Below, piece after piece: positions 1 through 9,349 of a stretch of 18,858 bases of DNA. Both the position numbers and the translations under genes were made by a program. Source of the stretch: DATBAK01 sp036787815 (GTDB lineage: Bacteria > Actinomycetota > Acidimicrobiia > IMCC26256 > PALSA-610). The notes under the pieces were generated by a model. The model saw only the letters and a program-made list of their open reading frames with translations. It had not been told where the DNA came from and did no database searches. Numbering within the stretch: position 1 is the first letter of the stretch; each line of letters begins with the position of its first letter. Location: contig DAIQOP010000045.1 in NCBI GenBank assembly GCA_036787815.1, forward strand, positions 1 to 18,858, read 5' to 3'.

Positions 1-18
1 CCGCTGAACCGCTGAACC
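1..18. repeat. two-copy 9-bp tandem repeat
   Basis: The window opens with two exact copies of ccgctgaac, at 1-9 and 10-18. They lie downstream of the hppA stop codon on the minus strand. No function is apparent, and the array may continue beyond the window edge. Confidence 0.6.
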
Positions 19-39
19 GACCCCGGACAGCACTCGGCC

Positions 40-67
40 CCCGCCCCGACGTCGGACCGGGGGCGGG
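40..67 (-). terminator. possible hairpin downstream of hppA
   Basis: CCCGCCCC (40-47) can pair with GGGGCGGG (60-67), an 8-bp all-GC stem, and the loop contains the palindrome CGACGTCG at 47-54. It begins 14 bases after the hppA stop codon in the direction of transcription. There is no T tract, so this is either a GC-rich intrinsic terminator of the type common in Actinobacteria or a 3'-end stabilising hairpin. Confidence 0.45.
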
Positions 68-80
68 AGCAGTCGTACCT

Positions 81-2407
<2,327 letters not shown>

Positions 2408-2411
<4 letters not shown>

Positions 2412-3103
2412 GGTGCCGTGGGCTCCTTCTTTGCGGGCGATCTCTGAACGAAGACCTGGTTCGCAACAGTGCTGCCGAGCGTTCGATCTCGTCCGTCGAC
2501 CCGCAGCACCAAGGGGCCGTCGAACGCCTGCTTCTCCTTGACCTCGACGGCCACGCCGGGCCGGAGGCCGAGCGTGTCGAGGAAGGCAACGATCTCCGGG
2601 TCGGTCGAGCCCGAGATCGCGACCACCGCGACGTCTCCGGGCTCGAGCGTGTAGAGGGTGTGCATCTCCGGGAGCACGCCGGTCTCGCGCTCGGGGATCG
2701 GGAACCCGTGCGGGCAGGTTGCCGGCCGGTCGAGCGCGACGAACAGCCGGTCCTCGACCTCCTGGGGAAGCTCGTGCTCGAAGCTCTTGGCGAGCCGGTC
2801 GGCTTCGTTCCAGGCGTAACCGAGCAGATCGGCCAGGAAGCGCTCGACGATCCGGTGGCGCCGGATGGCGTCGACCGCGGCACGGCGGCCCGGCGTCGTG
2901 AGGGCCACGCCCCGGTAGGGCGTGTGGTCGACGAGCTCCCGGTCGGCGAGGCGCTTCACCGTGGCGGTGACGGTGCCGGGGCTCACCCCGAGCCGTTCCG
3001 CGAGCGCGCCGGTGTGGGCCTCCCCGTGCTCGTTGGCGAGCCGGTAGATGGATTTCAGGGCCTCGCGCTCTGACTTGGAGAGCTTCTGGTCTGTCGCTTC
3101 GAT
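2408..3103 (-). CDS. DtxR/MntR-family metal-dependent regulator, start codon uncertain
   Basis: The downstream part shows the family's dimerisation/metal-binding region (HRIVERFLADLLGYAW, then FEHELPQEVEDRLF) and a C-terminal FeoA/SH3-like domain (from LEPGDVAVVAISG on). The N-terminal winged helix (LSKSEREALKSIYRL, then ALAERLGVSPGTVTATVKRL) is clearly encoded, but between the in-frame TGA at 3125-3127 and the GTG at 2986 there is no ATG, GTG or TTG. The GTG at 2986 would cut off the helix-turn-helix. I therefore extend the CDS to an ATC at 3103, which gives 231 residues, close to the 225-230 typical of IdeR/DtxR. By eye, the metal ligand Cys102 of DtxR (Glu99 of MntR) is Lys here, while the following Glu-His pair is kept. 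The regulator is coupled to hppA by an ATGA overlap. Family call secure; start and effector metal not. Confidence 0.85.
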
Positions 3104-3110
3104 GGCCGGG

Positions 3111-3140
3111 ACTTTAGGTTTTGGTCAGGCAAAAGGTCAA
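3111..3140 (-). promoter_or_regulatory. predicted promoter of the dtxR-like gene
   Basis: On the minus strand a -35-like TTGACC (3140-3135) is followed after 18 bases by a -10-like TAAAGT (3116-3111). The expected transcription start near 3104 falls almost on the ATC at 3103, so the message may be leaderless or nearly so. This is a match by eye to sigma-70-type boxes. Confidence 0.5.
3119..3134. promoter_or_regulatory. candidate operator for the DtxR-like regulator
   Basis: Interrupted palindrome TTTTG-6-CAAAA, with ten of sixteen positions symmetric, lying exactly in the spacer between the predicted -35 and -10 boxes. An AT-rich palindrome at this position is what an autoregulatory DtxR/MntR-type site would look like. 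It is not a full match to the classic IdeR box, so the assignment is inferred from position and symmetry. Confidence 0.4.
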
Positions 3141-3157
3141 GTGGGAGTAGCCCTGCG

Positions 3158-3445
3158 CTACTTCAGCTCGAACCAGGGGTTGAGCATGGCGAGATAGCCC
3201 CGGTGCTGACCCACGCGCCCCGCCGCGACCAGATGGCGCCCGAGGTCGATGCCCGCCACCGAACGCCGGCCGAGGAACACGAGAACCAGCCCGCCGGTCT
3301 CGTCGACGACGACGGCCTCGAGCGACGCCACGTCGGCCCAGGGTTGCACCCGGAGCGAGCGCACCCGGCCGTTGATGGCGCAGACGTCGCGCCAGCGGAC
3401 GTCGCCGATCGCCTTGACGGGAGGCGCGACGATCTCGCCGCTCAC
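3158..3445 (-). CDS. small OB-fold protein coupled to the KimA-like permease
   Basis: 95 residues from a GTG at 3445 that overlaps the TGA of the upstream permease (GTGA), ending at TAG 3158-3160. The pattern (IGDVRWRDVCAINGRVRSLRV, alternating hydrophobics, then GLVLVFLGRRSVAGIDLG, then VAAGRVGQHRGYLAMLNP) is the beta-barrel layout of OB-fold domains like those fused to or placed beside actinobacterial permease/TrkA loci (compare Rv2694c in M. tuberculosis, from memory). OB folds bind nucleic acids or ligands; the function here is unknown. Two residues lie on both sides of the expected beta-turn glycine (GRRSVAGIDLG), as in related proteins. The 4-base overlap indicates coupled translation with the transporter. 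The longer frame upstream of 3445 is a shadow of the permease gene. Confidence 0.75.
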   Translation of the reverse strand: MSGEIVAPPVKAIGDVRWRDVCAINGRVRSLRVQPWADVASLEAVVVDETGGLVLVFLGRRSVAGIDLGRHLVAAGRVGQHRGYLAMLNPWFELK

Positions 3446-5472
3446 GCCCGGTCGCTCGCGCCCGGCCCCGGCTCGGCGGGTTTGTGCGCCCGCGGCTCGA
3501 AGTGGAACGGCACCGTCGTGACGTTGGCGTGCGGCAGGCGGCCGACGACCCCGGCGATCTCGTTCGCGGTGTTGTCGTGCAACAACCGATGCCAGAACCG
3601 GCTGTAGACGCGGTGCGGGAGGAGCACCGAGACCTCGGTGGTGCCGTCGAGCTCCGCGGCAACGGTCTCGACCGCGGCACGATCGACGCGCCGATCGGGG
3701 CAGTCGACGAGCTCGAGCGGCACGCGCGACAGGCCGAGCTTCCGCCACCGTTCGGCGAGCGCCTTCGCGCCCGCGCGGTCGACCGCGATGTGCACCGCGC
3801 GCATCTCGTCGGGCATCAGCGCACGCGCGTACTGAATGGCGCGCGCCGTGCTCGTGTCGAGCCGGTTGACGAAGACGAGCACGACGTGCCGGCGCAGGAT
3901 CGGCGCGGTGATCGACGCCTCCGCGTCCTCCTCGAGTTGCTCCTCCTCCAGCTCGTACTGCCGGTTCAGGCGGACGAGCCCCGCGACCATCAGCGGCACG
4001 AGCAGGATGATGAACCAGGCGCCGTGGGTGAACTTCGTGATCGCGACGATGATGTCGACGATGAACGACAGGACCGCACCGATGCCGTTGATCGCCATGC
4101 CGCGCTTCCAATGTGGCTCGCGCTGCGTCCAGTGGTGCTTCGCCATGCCCGACTGCGAGAGCGTGAACGACGTGAACACGCCGATCGCGTAGAGCGGGAT
4201 CAACCGGTCGACCTGGGCCCCGGTGATGATCACCAGGATCGCCGAGGCGACGGACAGGGCGATGATGCCGTTGGAGAACACGAGCCGGTGCCCGCGCTTG
4301 GTGAGCTGGCGGGGCATGAAGTTGTCGCCCGCGTGGAACGACGCGAGGCGGGGGAAGTCGGCGAAGCTCGTGTTCGCGGCGAGCACGAGGATCAGCATCG
4401 TGCCGGCCTGCAACGCGTAGAACAGCGTGTTGCCGAGCACCCCGCCGCCGAAGACCGTCTTGCCGATCTGCGAGATCACCGTGGGTGTCCCGCTCTCGTA
4501 CGGCACGGCGTGGGTGCGGGTGGAGAGGATCGAGAGCCCGAGGAAGAGCACCGCGAGCACGCCGCCCATGATCATCAGCGTCCTGCGCGCGTTGAGCCAT
4601 TCCGGCTTGCGGAACGCGGTCACGCCGTTCGAGATCGCCTCCACACCCGTGACGGCGGCACCACCCGATGCGAACGCCCGGAGCATCGCGAACAGCGAAA
4701 GCCCGTAGAGCATCCCGGTGCCGGCGTTGCCGATGTGGATCATGCCCTTCTTGTTCAGCTGCTGCGGGTGCAGGTGCCCGCCGCCCATCTTCATGAATCC
4801 GATCGCGAGCATCACACCCATCATCGCGATGAAGAAGTACGTCGGCGCCGCGAACAACTTGCCCGACTCGCGCACGCCCTTGAGGTTCGTCATCGCGATG
4901 ACCACGATGAAGCCGACCGAGATCTCGACGCGATACGGCGCGAGCGACGACACCGCGGATGCGAGCGCGGCGGTGCCTGCCGCGACCGACACCGCCACCG
5001 TGAGGATGTAGTCGGTGAGCAACGCGACACCGGCGACCTGCGCGGGCAGCAATCCGAAGTTGTCGCGCGTGACCATGTACGCGCCACCGGCCGTCGGGTA
5101 CGCCTTGATCGTCTCCCGGTACGAGAGGATCAAGAAGCCGAGCACCACCAACAACGCGACCGTGATCGGCACGACCAACAGGAACGCGGCGAGGCCCACA
5201 TAGGGCAACAGGTGGGCGAGGATCTCCTCGGTCGCGTACGCCGACGACGAGATGCAGTCGGAGGAGAACACGGCGAGCGCGGTGGGGATACCGAGGCGCT
5301 CGTTCTCGAGCTCCTCGGTATGCAGGGGCGCGCCGAGGAGCTTGTTCTTCAGGCGGTATCCGAGCGATTCCGGCAGCGCGATGTCGGGCGTCGCGGGGAG
5401 CGGGAGGGGCCCGGTGGCACGCACCGGCGCTTGGACTGGATCTTCAGGGACGGTTTGCACCCGACAAGTCAA
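3442..5472 (-). CDS. KimA-like APC-superfamily permease, probable K+ importer
   Basis: 676 residues from TTG 5472; a GTG at 5460 is an equally plausible start and would remove four residues. About twelve membrane helices lie between residues 65 and 480, followed by a cytoplasmic domain of about 190 residues with a USP-like character (RRHVVLVFVNRLDTSTARAI and onward). The N-terminal part resembles Bacillus subtilis KimA strongly: SSDCISSSAYATEEIL (about 70-85), LSYRETIKAYPTAGGAYMV, and LLTDYILTVAVSVAAGT. KimA residues reported to bind K+ include Asp and Tyr in the first motif and Asp in the DYILTVAVS motif, and all are present here. Divergent trkA-type genes and the coupled OB-fold gene support a potassium role. 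An amino-acid permease function is the generic alternative. Fold very secure, K+ substrate likely. Confidence 0.88.
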   Translation of the reverse strand: MTCRVQTVPEDPVQAPVRATGPLPLPATPDIALPESLGYRLKNKLLGAPLHTEELENERLGIPTALAVFSSDCISSSAYATEEILAHLLPYVGLAAFLLVVPITVALLVVLGFLILSYRETIKAYPTAGGAYMVTRDNFGLLPAQVAGVALLTDYILTVAVSVAAGTAALASAVSSLAPYRVEISVGFIVVIAMTNLKGVRESGKLFAAPTYFFIAMMGVMLAIGFMKMGGGHLHPQQLNKKGMIHIGNAGTGMLYGLSLFAMLRAFASGGAAVTGVEAISNGVTAFRKPEWLNARRTLMIMGGVLAVLFLGLSILSTRTHAVPYESGTPTVISQIGKTVFGGGVLGNTLFYALQAGTMLILVLAANTSFADFPRLASFHAGDNFMPRQLTKRGHRLVFSNGIIALSVASAILVIITGAQVDRLIPLYAIGVFTSFTLSQSGMAKHHWTQREPHWKRGMAINGIGAVLSFIVDIIVAITKFTHGAWFIILLVPLMVAGLVRLNRQYELEEEQLEEDAEASITAPILRRHVVLVFVNRLDTSTARAIQYARALMPDEMRAVHIAVDRAGAKALAERWRKLGLSRVPLELVDCPDRRVDRAAVETVAAELDGTTEVSVLLPHRVYSRFWHRLLHDNTANEIAGVVGRLPHANVTTVPFHFEPRAHKPAEPGPGASDRA

Positions 5473-5509
5473 GCACGGCGTCGGATGGGGCTTCGGACCG
5501 TGCCAGGGT

Positions 5510-5515
5510 TACGAT
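5510..5515 (+). promoter_or_regulatory. possible -10 box for trkA genes
   Basis: TACGAT matches the TANNNT consensus in the 98-base divergent spacer between the permease start and trkA start. I see no convincing -35 box at 16-18 bases upstream, so this is weak. Confidence 0.3.
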
Positions 5516-5558
5516 GCCAGCGCACCGGCGGACGCGCCGGGCGAGACATCGTCGAAGC

Positions 5559-5563
5559 GGGAG
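5559..5563 (+). promoter_or_regulatory. ribosome binding site deciding the trkA start
   Basis: GGGAG, seven bases upstream of GTG 5571. The ATG at 5514 has no comparable site. Confidence 0.6.
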
Positions 5564-5570
5564 CATCAGC

Positions 5571-6242
5571 GTGCACGTCGTGGTCGTCGGATGCGGCCGA
5601 GTCGGAAGTGAGTTGGCCGGGGCCCTGGAGCTCGGAGGCCACACCGTCGTGGTCGTCGACAAGCGCAAGGAAGCGTTCAGGCGCCTGCCGCCCTCGTTCT
5701 CGGGCAAGACCATCGTGGGCTTCGGCTTCGACCGCGACACCCTCCTCGAGGCGCAGATCGACCAGGCCGGCGCACTCGCCGCGGTCACCAGCGGCGACAA
5801 CTCCAACATCATGGCGGCCCGCGTCGCGCGGGAGACCTTCGAGATCGAGCGGGTCGTCGCCCGCATCTACGACCCCCGCCGCGCCGCGATCTACCAGCGG
5901 CTCGGGATCCCCACGGTCGCCACCGTCGCGTGGACCACCGACCAGGTCATGCGGCGCCTGCTCCCCGGCGACCACGCAGCCAGCTGGACCGACTCCACCG
6001 GCGAGGTCGCCCTCGTCGAGCGCGACCTGCCCGCCTCGTGGGCCGGCCGGCCGCTCGGAGCGCTCGAGGAGCCCGGTCGGGCCAAGCTCGTCTCGGTCAC
6101 CCGGCTCGGAACGGCTCGGATCTTCGCCACCGACCTCGTGGGCCAGGAAGGCGACATCCTCCATCTCGTCGTCGCCTCCGATGCGCTCGGCGAGCTGCAG
6201 GAACGGCTCGACGCGAAGCCGGAAACGGGAGGACATCACTGA
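5571..6242 (+). CDS. trkA: TrkA/CeoB-type K+ transport regulatory protein, first of a pair
   Basis: 223 residues. An N-terminal RCK Rossmann domain opens immediately at the start (VHVVVVGCGRVGSELA, then VVVVDKRKEAF, the Asp after strand two marking NAD(H) preference); an RCK_C-like domain follows from about residue 135 (EVALVERDLPASWAGRPLG, then GDILHLVVASD). GTG at 5571 is preferred over the ATG at 5514 because it puts the Rossmann strand at the N-terminus, has a GGGAG ribosome binding site at 5559-5563, and gives the usual length of single-RCK TrkA proteins. It overlaps the next gene through TGATG. RCK subunits gate K+ channels or transporters on binding nucleotides, so the divergent KimA-like permease is the natural partner, although no TrkH/TrkG pore is in view. 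Confidence 0.92.
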   Translation: MHVVVVGCGRVGSELAGALELGGHTVVVVDKRKEAFRRLPPSFSGKTIVGFGFDRDTLLEAQIDQAGALAAVTSGDNSNIMAARVARETFEIERVVARIYDPRRAAIYQRLGIPTVATVAWTTDQVMRRLLPGDHAASWTDSTGEVALVERDLPASWAGRPLGALEEPGRAKLVSVTRLGTARIFATDLVGQEGDILHLVVASDALGELQERLDAKPETGGHH

Positions 6243-6904
6243 TGCGCGTCGCGATCGCGGGCGCGGGAAACGTCGGATGGTTCATCGCGCGAGAGCTCGT
6301 CGCGAACGGCCACGAAGTGCTCCTGCTCGAGAAGGTCCCCGAAGTCGCGTCGCGCCTCGACAAAGTGCCCGGCATCGACGTGCGCGTCGCCGACGCGTGT
6401 GAGGTCAACTCGCTGCGCGACGCGAAGGTCGACACCTGCGACGTCGTGGTCGCCGCGACCGGCGACGACGAGGACAATCTCGTCGTCTCGCTGCTCTCCA
6501 AGCAGGAGTTCGCGGTTCCGCGCGTCATCGCGCGCGTCAACCACCCGAAGAACCACTGGCTCTTCAACGAGTCGTGGGGCGTCGACCTCTCGGTGTCGAC
6601 CCCGCATCTCATCACCGCGCTCGTCGACGAAGCCGTGAGCGTGGGGCGCCTCGTGCGCCTCTTCCAGCTCGAAGGGGGCCAGGTTCGCCTCGTCGAGGTC
6701 ACCCTCGCCGAGAACGCGCCGGTGGCCGGTCAACCGATCCGCGATCTCGAGGTGCCGCGCGACGCGACGATCGTCGCGATCGTCCGCGACGATCACGTGC
6801 TCTTCGCCCGGGGCGACACGGTCCTGTACCCCGGCGACGAGGTACTCGCGCTCGTGACGACCGATTCCGAAGAGTCGGTCCGCCAACTCCTGACCGGTCT
6901 CTAG
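6242..6904 (+). CDS. trkA: TrkA/CeoC-type K+ transport regulatory protein, second of a pair
   Basis: 220 residues. The N-terminal Rossmann motif is VAIAGAGNVGWFIARELVANGHEVLLLEK (GxGxxG with an acidic residue ending strand two), followed by the RCK pattern DVVVAATGDDEDNLVVSLL and HPKNHWLF; the RCK_C-like part begins near residue 140 (VRLVEVTLAENAPVAGQPI, then VLYPGDEVLALV). The ATG at 6242 shares its A with the TGA of the first trkA gene, and the longer open frame upstream is a shadow of that gene. The two products are similar in architecture but not near-identical, like CeoB/CeoC of mycobacteria, and probably form one hetero-oligomeric regulatory ring. RCK_C domains elsewhere bind c-di-AMP; whether these do is not visible from sequence. 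Confidence 0.92.
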   Translation: MRVAIAGAGNVGWFIARELVANGHEVLLLEKVPEVASRLDKVPGIDVRVADACEVNSLRDAKVDTCDVVVAATGDDEDNLVVSLLSKQEFAVPRVIARVNHPKNHWLFNESWGVDLSVSTPHLITALVDEAVSVGRLVRLFQLEGGQVRLVEVTLAENAPVAGQPIRDLEVPRDATIVAIVRDDHVLFARGDTVLYPGDEVLALVTTDSEESVRQLLTGL

Positions 6905-6931
6905 GTTCTCATCTGCAGGTTCTCATCTGCA
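6904..6931. repeat. two-copy 14-bp tandem repeat directly after trkA
   Basis: Two exact copies of ggttctcatctgca (6904-6917 and 6918-6931). The first copy begins with the last base of the TAG stop codon. It is probably a recent slippage duplication. Confidence 0.85.
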
Positions 6932-6998
6932 CCGATCCGGGCGCCGCGCGCTGGGATGACGCGGAACGGTGAGCACGACGTGGCATCCTGGCCGCGTC

Positions 6999-7673
6999 AT
7001 GCGCTCCTCATCCCCCCTCCGAAAGTTCGCCTCCCCGTTCGCGCTCGCCTGCGCGGCACTGCTCGTGCTCGCGTCGTGCCACGGCTCGAGCGCGAACCGA
7101 TCGACCACGAGCGGCGTGCCCGCGACCGACGCCAAGGGCGCGCCGACCGTGTCGCTGGCGCTGAGCCTCGGCTCGCGGCAGGTGCAGCCGGCCGGATTGC
7201 CGCTCCGACCCTTCGACGCGGCCACGGCGAACGCGATCCGAAATCTGGTGAACAAGTACATCGCCACCGGCATCGCGCGTCCGCTGTTCACCGGTAGCCC
7301 GGCGACCGGGCTCGTGGGGTTCTTCGCCTCGTCGCTCGCCAACCGGGTGGGCGTGCGAGGTCGCGACCGTGCCGCGCTGAGCGACGAGAGCACCCCCAAG
7401 ATCATCGCGGTCACCAAGACGGTGAAGCAGCCGCTCAATCTCGTCGCGCTCGAGGATCACGGGAAGCTCGTGATGATCGGCGCGCAGTTCAGTCTCTCGG
7501 TGACCGGAACCACCGATCAAGGGCCGCTCACGGTCAGCCGCGTCGGCAACCTCGTATTCGAGCCCAACAGCCACAAGACCTGGTTCATCAGCGGCTACAG
7601 CCTCATCGTGCGCCGCGACAACGGTGGGACCACGACCACGCTGAAGGCCACGACCACCACGGCGGCGCCATGA
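6999..7673 (+). CDS. probable lipoprotein of unknown function
   Basis: 224 residues from ATG 6999. A basic start (MRSSSPLRK), a hydrophobic core (FALACAALLVLA) and a lipobox ending LASC put the lipidated cysteine at residue 27, so the mature protein should be anchored on the outer face of the cytoplasmic membrane. The mature part is a mixed domain (residues about 45-200) with a final strand-rich section (HGKLVMIGAQFSLSVTGTT) and a Thr/Ala-rich tail (TTTTLKATTTTAAP). I do not recognise the family. A GTG at 6969 would add ten residues and lengthen the signal's n-region, so I prefer 6999. The stop overlaps the start of the LCP gene (ATGA), so it is probably co-translated with that cell-wall enzyme and may act in the same envelope process. 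Confidence 0.82.
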   Translation: MRSSSPLRKFASPFALACAALLVLASCHGSSANRSTTSGVPATDAKGAPTVSLALSLGSRQVQPAGLPLRPFDAATANAIRNLVNKYIATGIARPLFTGSPATGLVGFFASSLANRVGVRGRDRAALSDESTPKIIAVTKTVKQPLNLVALEDHGKLVMIGAQFSLSVTGTTDQGPLTVSRVGNLVFEPNSHKTWFISGYSLIVRRDNGGTTTTLKATTTTAAP

Positions 7674-8796
7674 CCTCCTCGACCGACCACGCGACCGTGC
7701 CGCGCGCGAAACGGCGGAACCCGAAGCGGCACTGGGCCGTGCGCGTGCTGCGCGCGATCACGATCGGCACGACCGTGGTCGCGATGGCCTTCGCGGGCCT
7801 CGTCACCGCCTGGTTGCACGGCGCGCGCATCCCGCTCGCGTCGGGCAAGACGCTGATCAAGGTGCAGAAGTTCGCGACCGCGAACTTCGAGGGTGAACCC
7901 AGCGGCACGCAATTCATCCTCCTCATCGGCAGCGACCTCCGCCCGGGTGTCGGCGGTTCACGCGGCGACGCGTTGCACGTGCTCGCCATCAACCCCAAGC
8001 TGAAGAAGGGCACGATCCTCAACATCCCGCGCGACACGTGCGCGTCGATCCCCGGCAACGGCAGCGGCAAGATCAACGCCGCCAACGCCTACGGCGGCCC
8101 GCGCCTCATGGCGGCGACGATCAACCAGTTCCTCGGGGTCAACATCGGGTACTCGGTGCTGCTCGACTTCGCCGGCTTCGGCGCGGTCGTGAACGGCGTC
8201 GGCGGCGTCACCATCAACGTCACCTCGCACATGAACGACCACGATTCCGGCGCCTACTACCAACCCGGCCTCTACCACGTCGACGGCGGCGGAGCACTCG
8301 CCTACTCCCGTGATCGGCACGACTTCCCCCGAGGCGACATCACCCGCACCGAGAACCAGGCGTCGCTCATCCTCGCCGCCATGTCGCAGCTCCGCGCGCG
8401 GGCCAGCACGCCGACGGGCGCGTTCCGCCTGCTCGCGTTGCTGGGCCAGAACGCGACGATCACCGGAGCGAGCCTCACCGACCTCTATCGCCTCGGCCGG
8501 CTCGCCCAGTCGGTGAACCCGGCGAGCATCCGCAACTACACGATCCCGGTGGGCGGCGGCATGAACTGCCTCCCGCTCCTGTCGGGCGCGGCATCCGCCT
8601 TCGCCGATTTCGCCGACGACGGCGTCCTCGAANNNNNNNNNNNNNNNNNNNNNNNNNNNNNNNNNNNNNNNNNNNNNNNNNNNNNNNNNNNNNNNNNNNN
8701 NNNNNNNNNNNNNNNNNNNNNNNNNNNNNNNNCCTGTCGGGCGCGGCATCCGCCTTCGCCGATTTCGCCGACGACGGCGTCCTCGAAGCGCACTGA
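7670..8796 (+). CDS. LytR-CpsA-Psr (LCP) family protein, spans an assembly gap
   Basis: LCP enzymes transfer lipid-linked polymers onto peptidoglycan outside the cell. There is a short cytoplasmic basic N-terminus (KRRNPKRH), one membrane helix at about residues 27-47, then the LCP domain from about residue 80: LIGSDLRPG, SRGDALHVLAINP, LNIPRDT, GKINAANAYGG, and the arginine-rich ALAYSRDRHDFPRGDITRTENQ. These carry the conserved Arg/Asp residues of the family. The coding sequence runs into 100 Ns at 8633, but the 55 bases before the gap are repeated exactly after it. Collapsing the duplicate and the Ns gives an intact frame ending ...GVLEAH and TGA at 8794-8796, 323 residues in total. The frame read straight through the Ns is wrong after the gap. 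Confidence 0.93.
8578..8632. repeat. left copy of 55-bp duplicated contig end
   Basis: Identical, base for base, to 8733-8787 on the other side of the N run. The length fits a de Bruijn assembler k-mer overlap, so it is best read as one genomic copy shown twice. Confidence 0.9.
8633..8732. other. assembly gap (100 Ns)
   Basis: Exactly 100 Ns, the conventional placeholder for a gap of unknown length. Because the two sides share 55 identical bases, the true gap is probably negative (an overlap), with no missing sequence. Confidence 0.97.
8733..8787. repeat. right copy of 55-bp duplicated contig end
   Basis: Exact copy of 8578-8632. The following bases (8788-8796) complete the LCP gene with two codons and TGA. 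Confidence 0.9.
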
Positions 8797-8805
8797 CCGG
8801 CCTGC

Positions 8806-8825
8806 CGGCCGAAGCATCCCGGCCG
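8806..8825. terminator. possible stem-loop between convergent lcp and tad genes
   Basis: CGGCCG (8806-8811) and CGGCCG (8820-8825) can form a 6-bp stem with an 8-base loop, ten bases after the LCP stop codon. It has no T tract. A role in ending lcp transcription is plausible but weakly supported. Confidence 0.3.
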
Positions 8826-8840
8826 ACGCGACCGTGAGCA

Positions 8841-8976
8841 GGAGCGGCGAGCGGCACCCCACACTCACGGCGCAGCCCCGGGCCGAAACGAGCGAGCGCG
8901 ACCATGCGTACGGAGCGGCGAGCGGCACCCCACACTCACGGCGCAGCCCCACGCCGCAACGAGCGAGCGCGAGCAT
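8841..8976. repeat. two-copy degenerate repeat, about 65 bp with period 71
   Basis: Unit 1 (8841-8905) and unit 2 (8912-8976) share the block from ggagcggcgagcggcacccc through the caacgagcgagcgcga-type end with only a few differences, separated by a 6-base linker. The stop codon (8936-8938) and last residues of the minus-strand tadG-like gene lie inside unit 2. The element is intergenic between two convergent genes, consistent with a REP-like interspersed element that has been tandemly duplicated. Confidence 0.85.
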
Positions 8977-9349
8977 CAGCACCGCTGAGATCGACCTCTG
9001 CTCGGGCTCGGGCCCGCACGGTCCTGCCGAACGCGGCCGGGCTCGTTCCCGTGAGCTGCACGACCAGCTCGACCGCCTCGGGCTCGACGTGGCACTCGAC
9101 GAGATGCGCGCCGTCGATCTCGGCCACGAGGCTCGCCGCCGCGCACGCGGCCGATTCGTGACCGAGGGCGACGGAGTCGGCGGCCGCGAGGGCCGCGCTG
9201 TCGGCCGCCGCCTCGGCGCGACCCGCGAGCACGACGGCCCCGCCCACGGCGACGACCGCGACGGCAAGGACCACCGCCACCGCGATGAGCCCGCACACCA
9301 GCACGGTCGCCGACCCCCGCTGCCCGCGCCGTTCGCATGCCGCGGTCAT
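8936..9349 (-). CDS. TadG/Rv3654c-like pilus assembly membrane protein
   Basis: 137 residues from ATG 9349, which overlaps the TGA of the preceding TadE-like gene (ATGA). After a short basic start (CERRGQRGSATVLVCGL) comes one hydrophobic helix (about residues 15-40), then the typical AGRAEAAADSAALAAAD segment shared by TadG-like and Rv3654c-like proteins, and a small extracytoplasmic domain. It occupies the last position of the tad operon, as Rv3654c does. Its C-terminus (ending SLRRGAAP) is encoded by the repeat unit at 8912-8976, so the native end may have been replaced or extended by repeat sequence. An upstream ATG-frame extension exists but overlaps the neighbour and is not needed. Confidence 0.82.
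   Translation of the reverse strand: MTAACERRGQRGSATVLVCGLIAVAVVLAVAVVAVGGAVVLAGRAEAAADSAALAAADSVALGHESAACAAASLVAEIDGAHLVECHVEPEAVELVVQLTGTSPAAFGRTVRARARAEVDLSGADARARSLRRGAAP

Noticed and set aside
5467..5472. TTGACT on the minus strand as a -35 box for the permease
   Set aside because: It coincides with the possible TTG start, and no -10-like hexamer occurs at 16-18 bases downstream.
3484..6402. A 972-codon plus-strand open frame opposite the permease and across trkA
   Set aside because: It is antisense to a clear membrane transporter, consists of Arg/Glu/His-rich low-complexity residues, and then runs out of frame through trkA. High GC produces such long shadows.
8841..8976. CRISPR-like array
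   Set aside because: Only two units separated by a 6-base linker, with no spacers of usual length and no cas genes.
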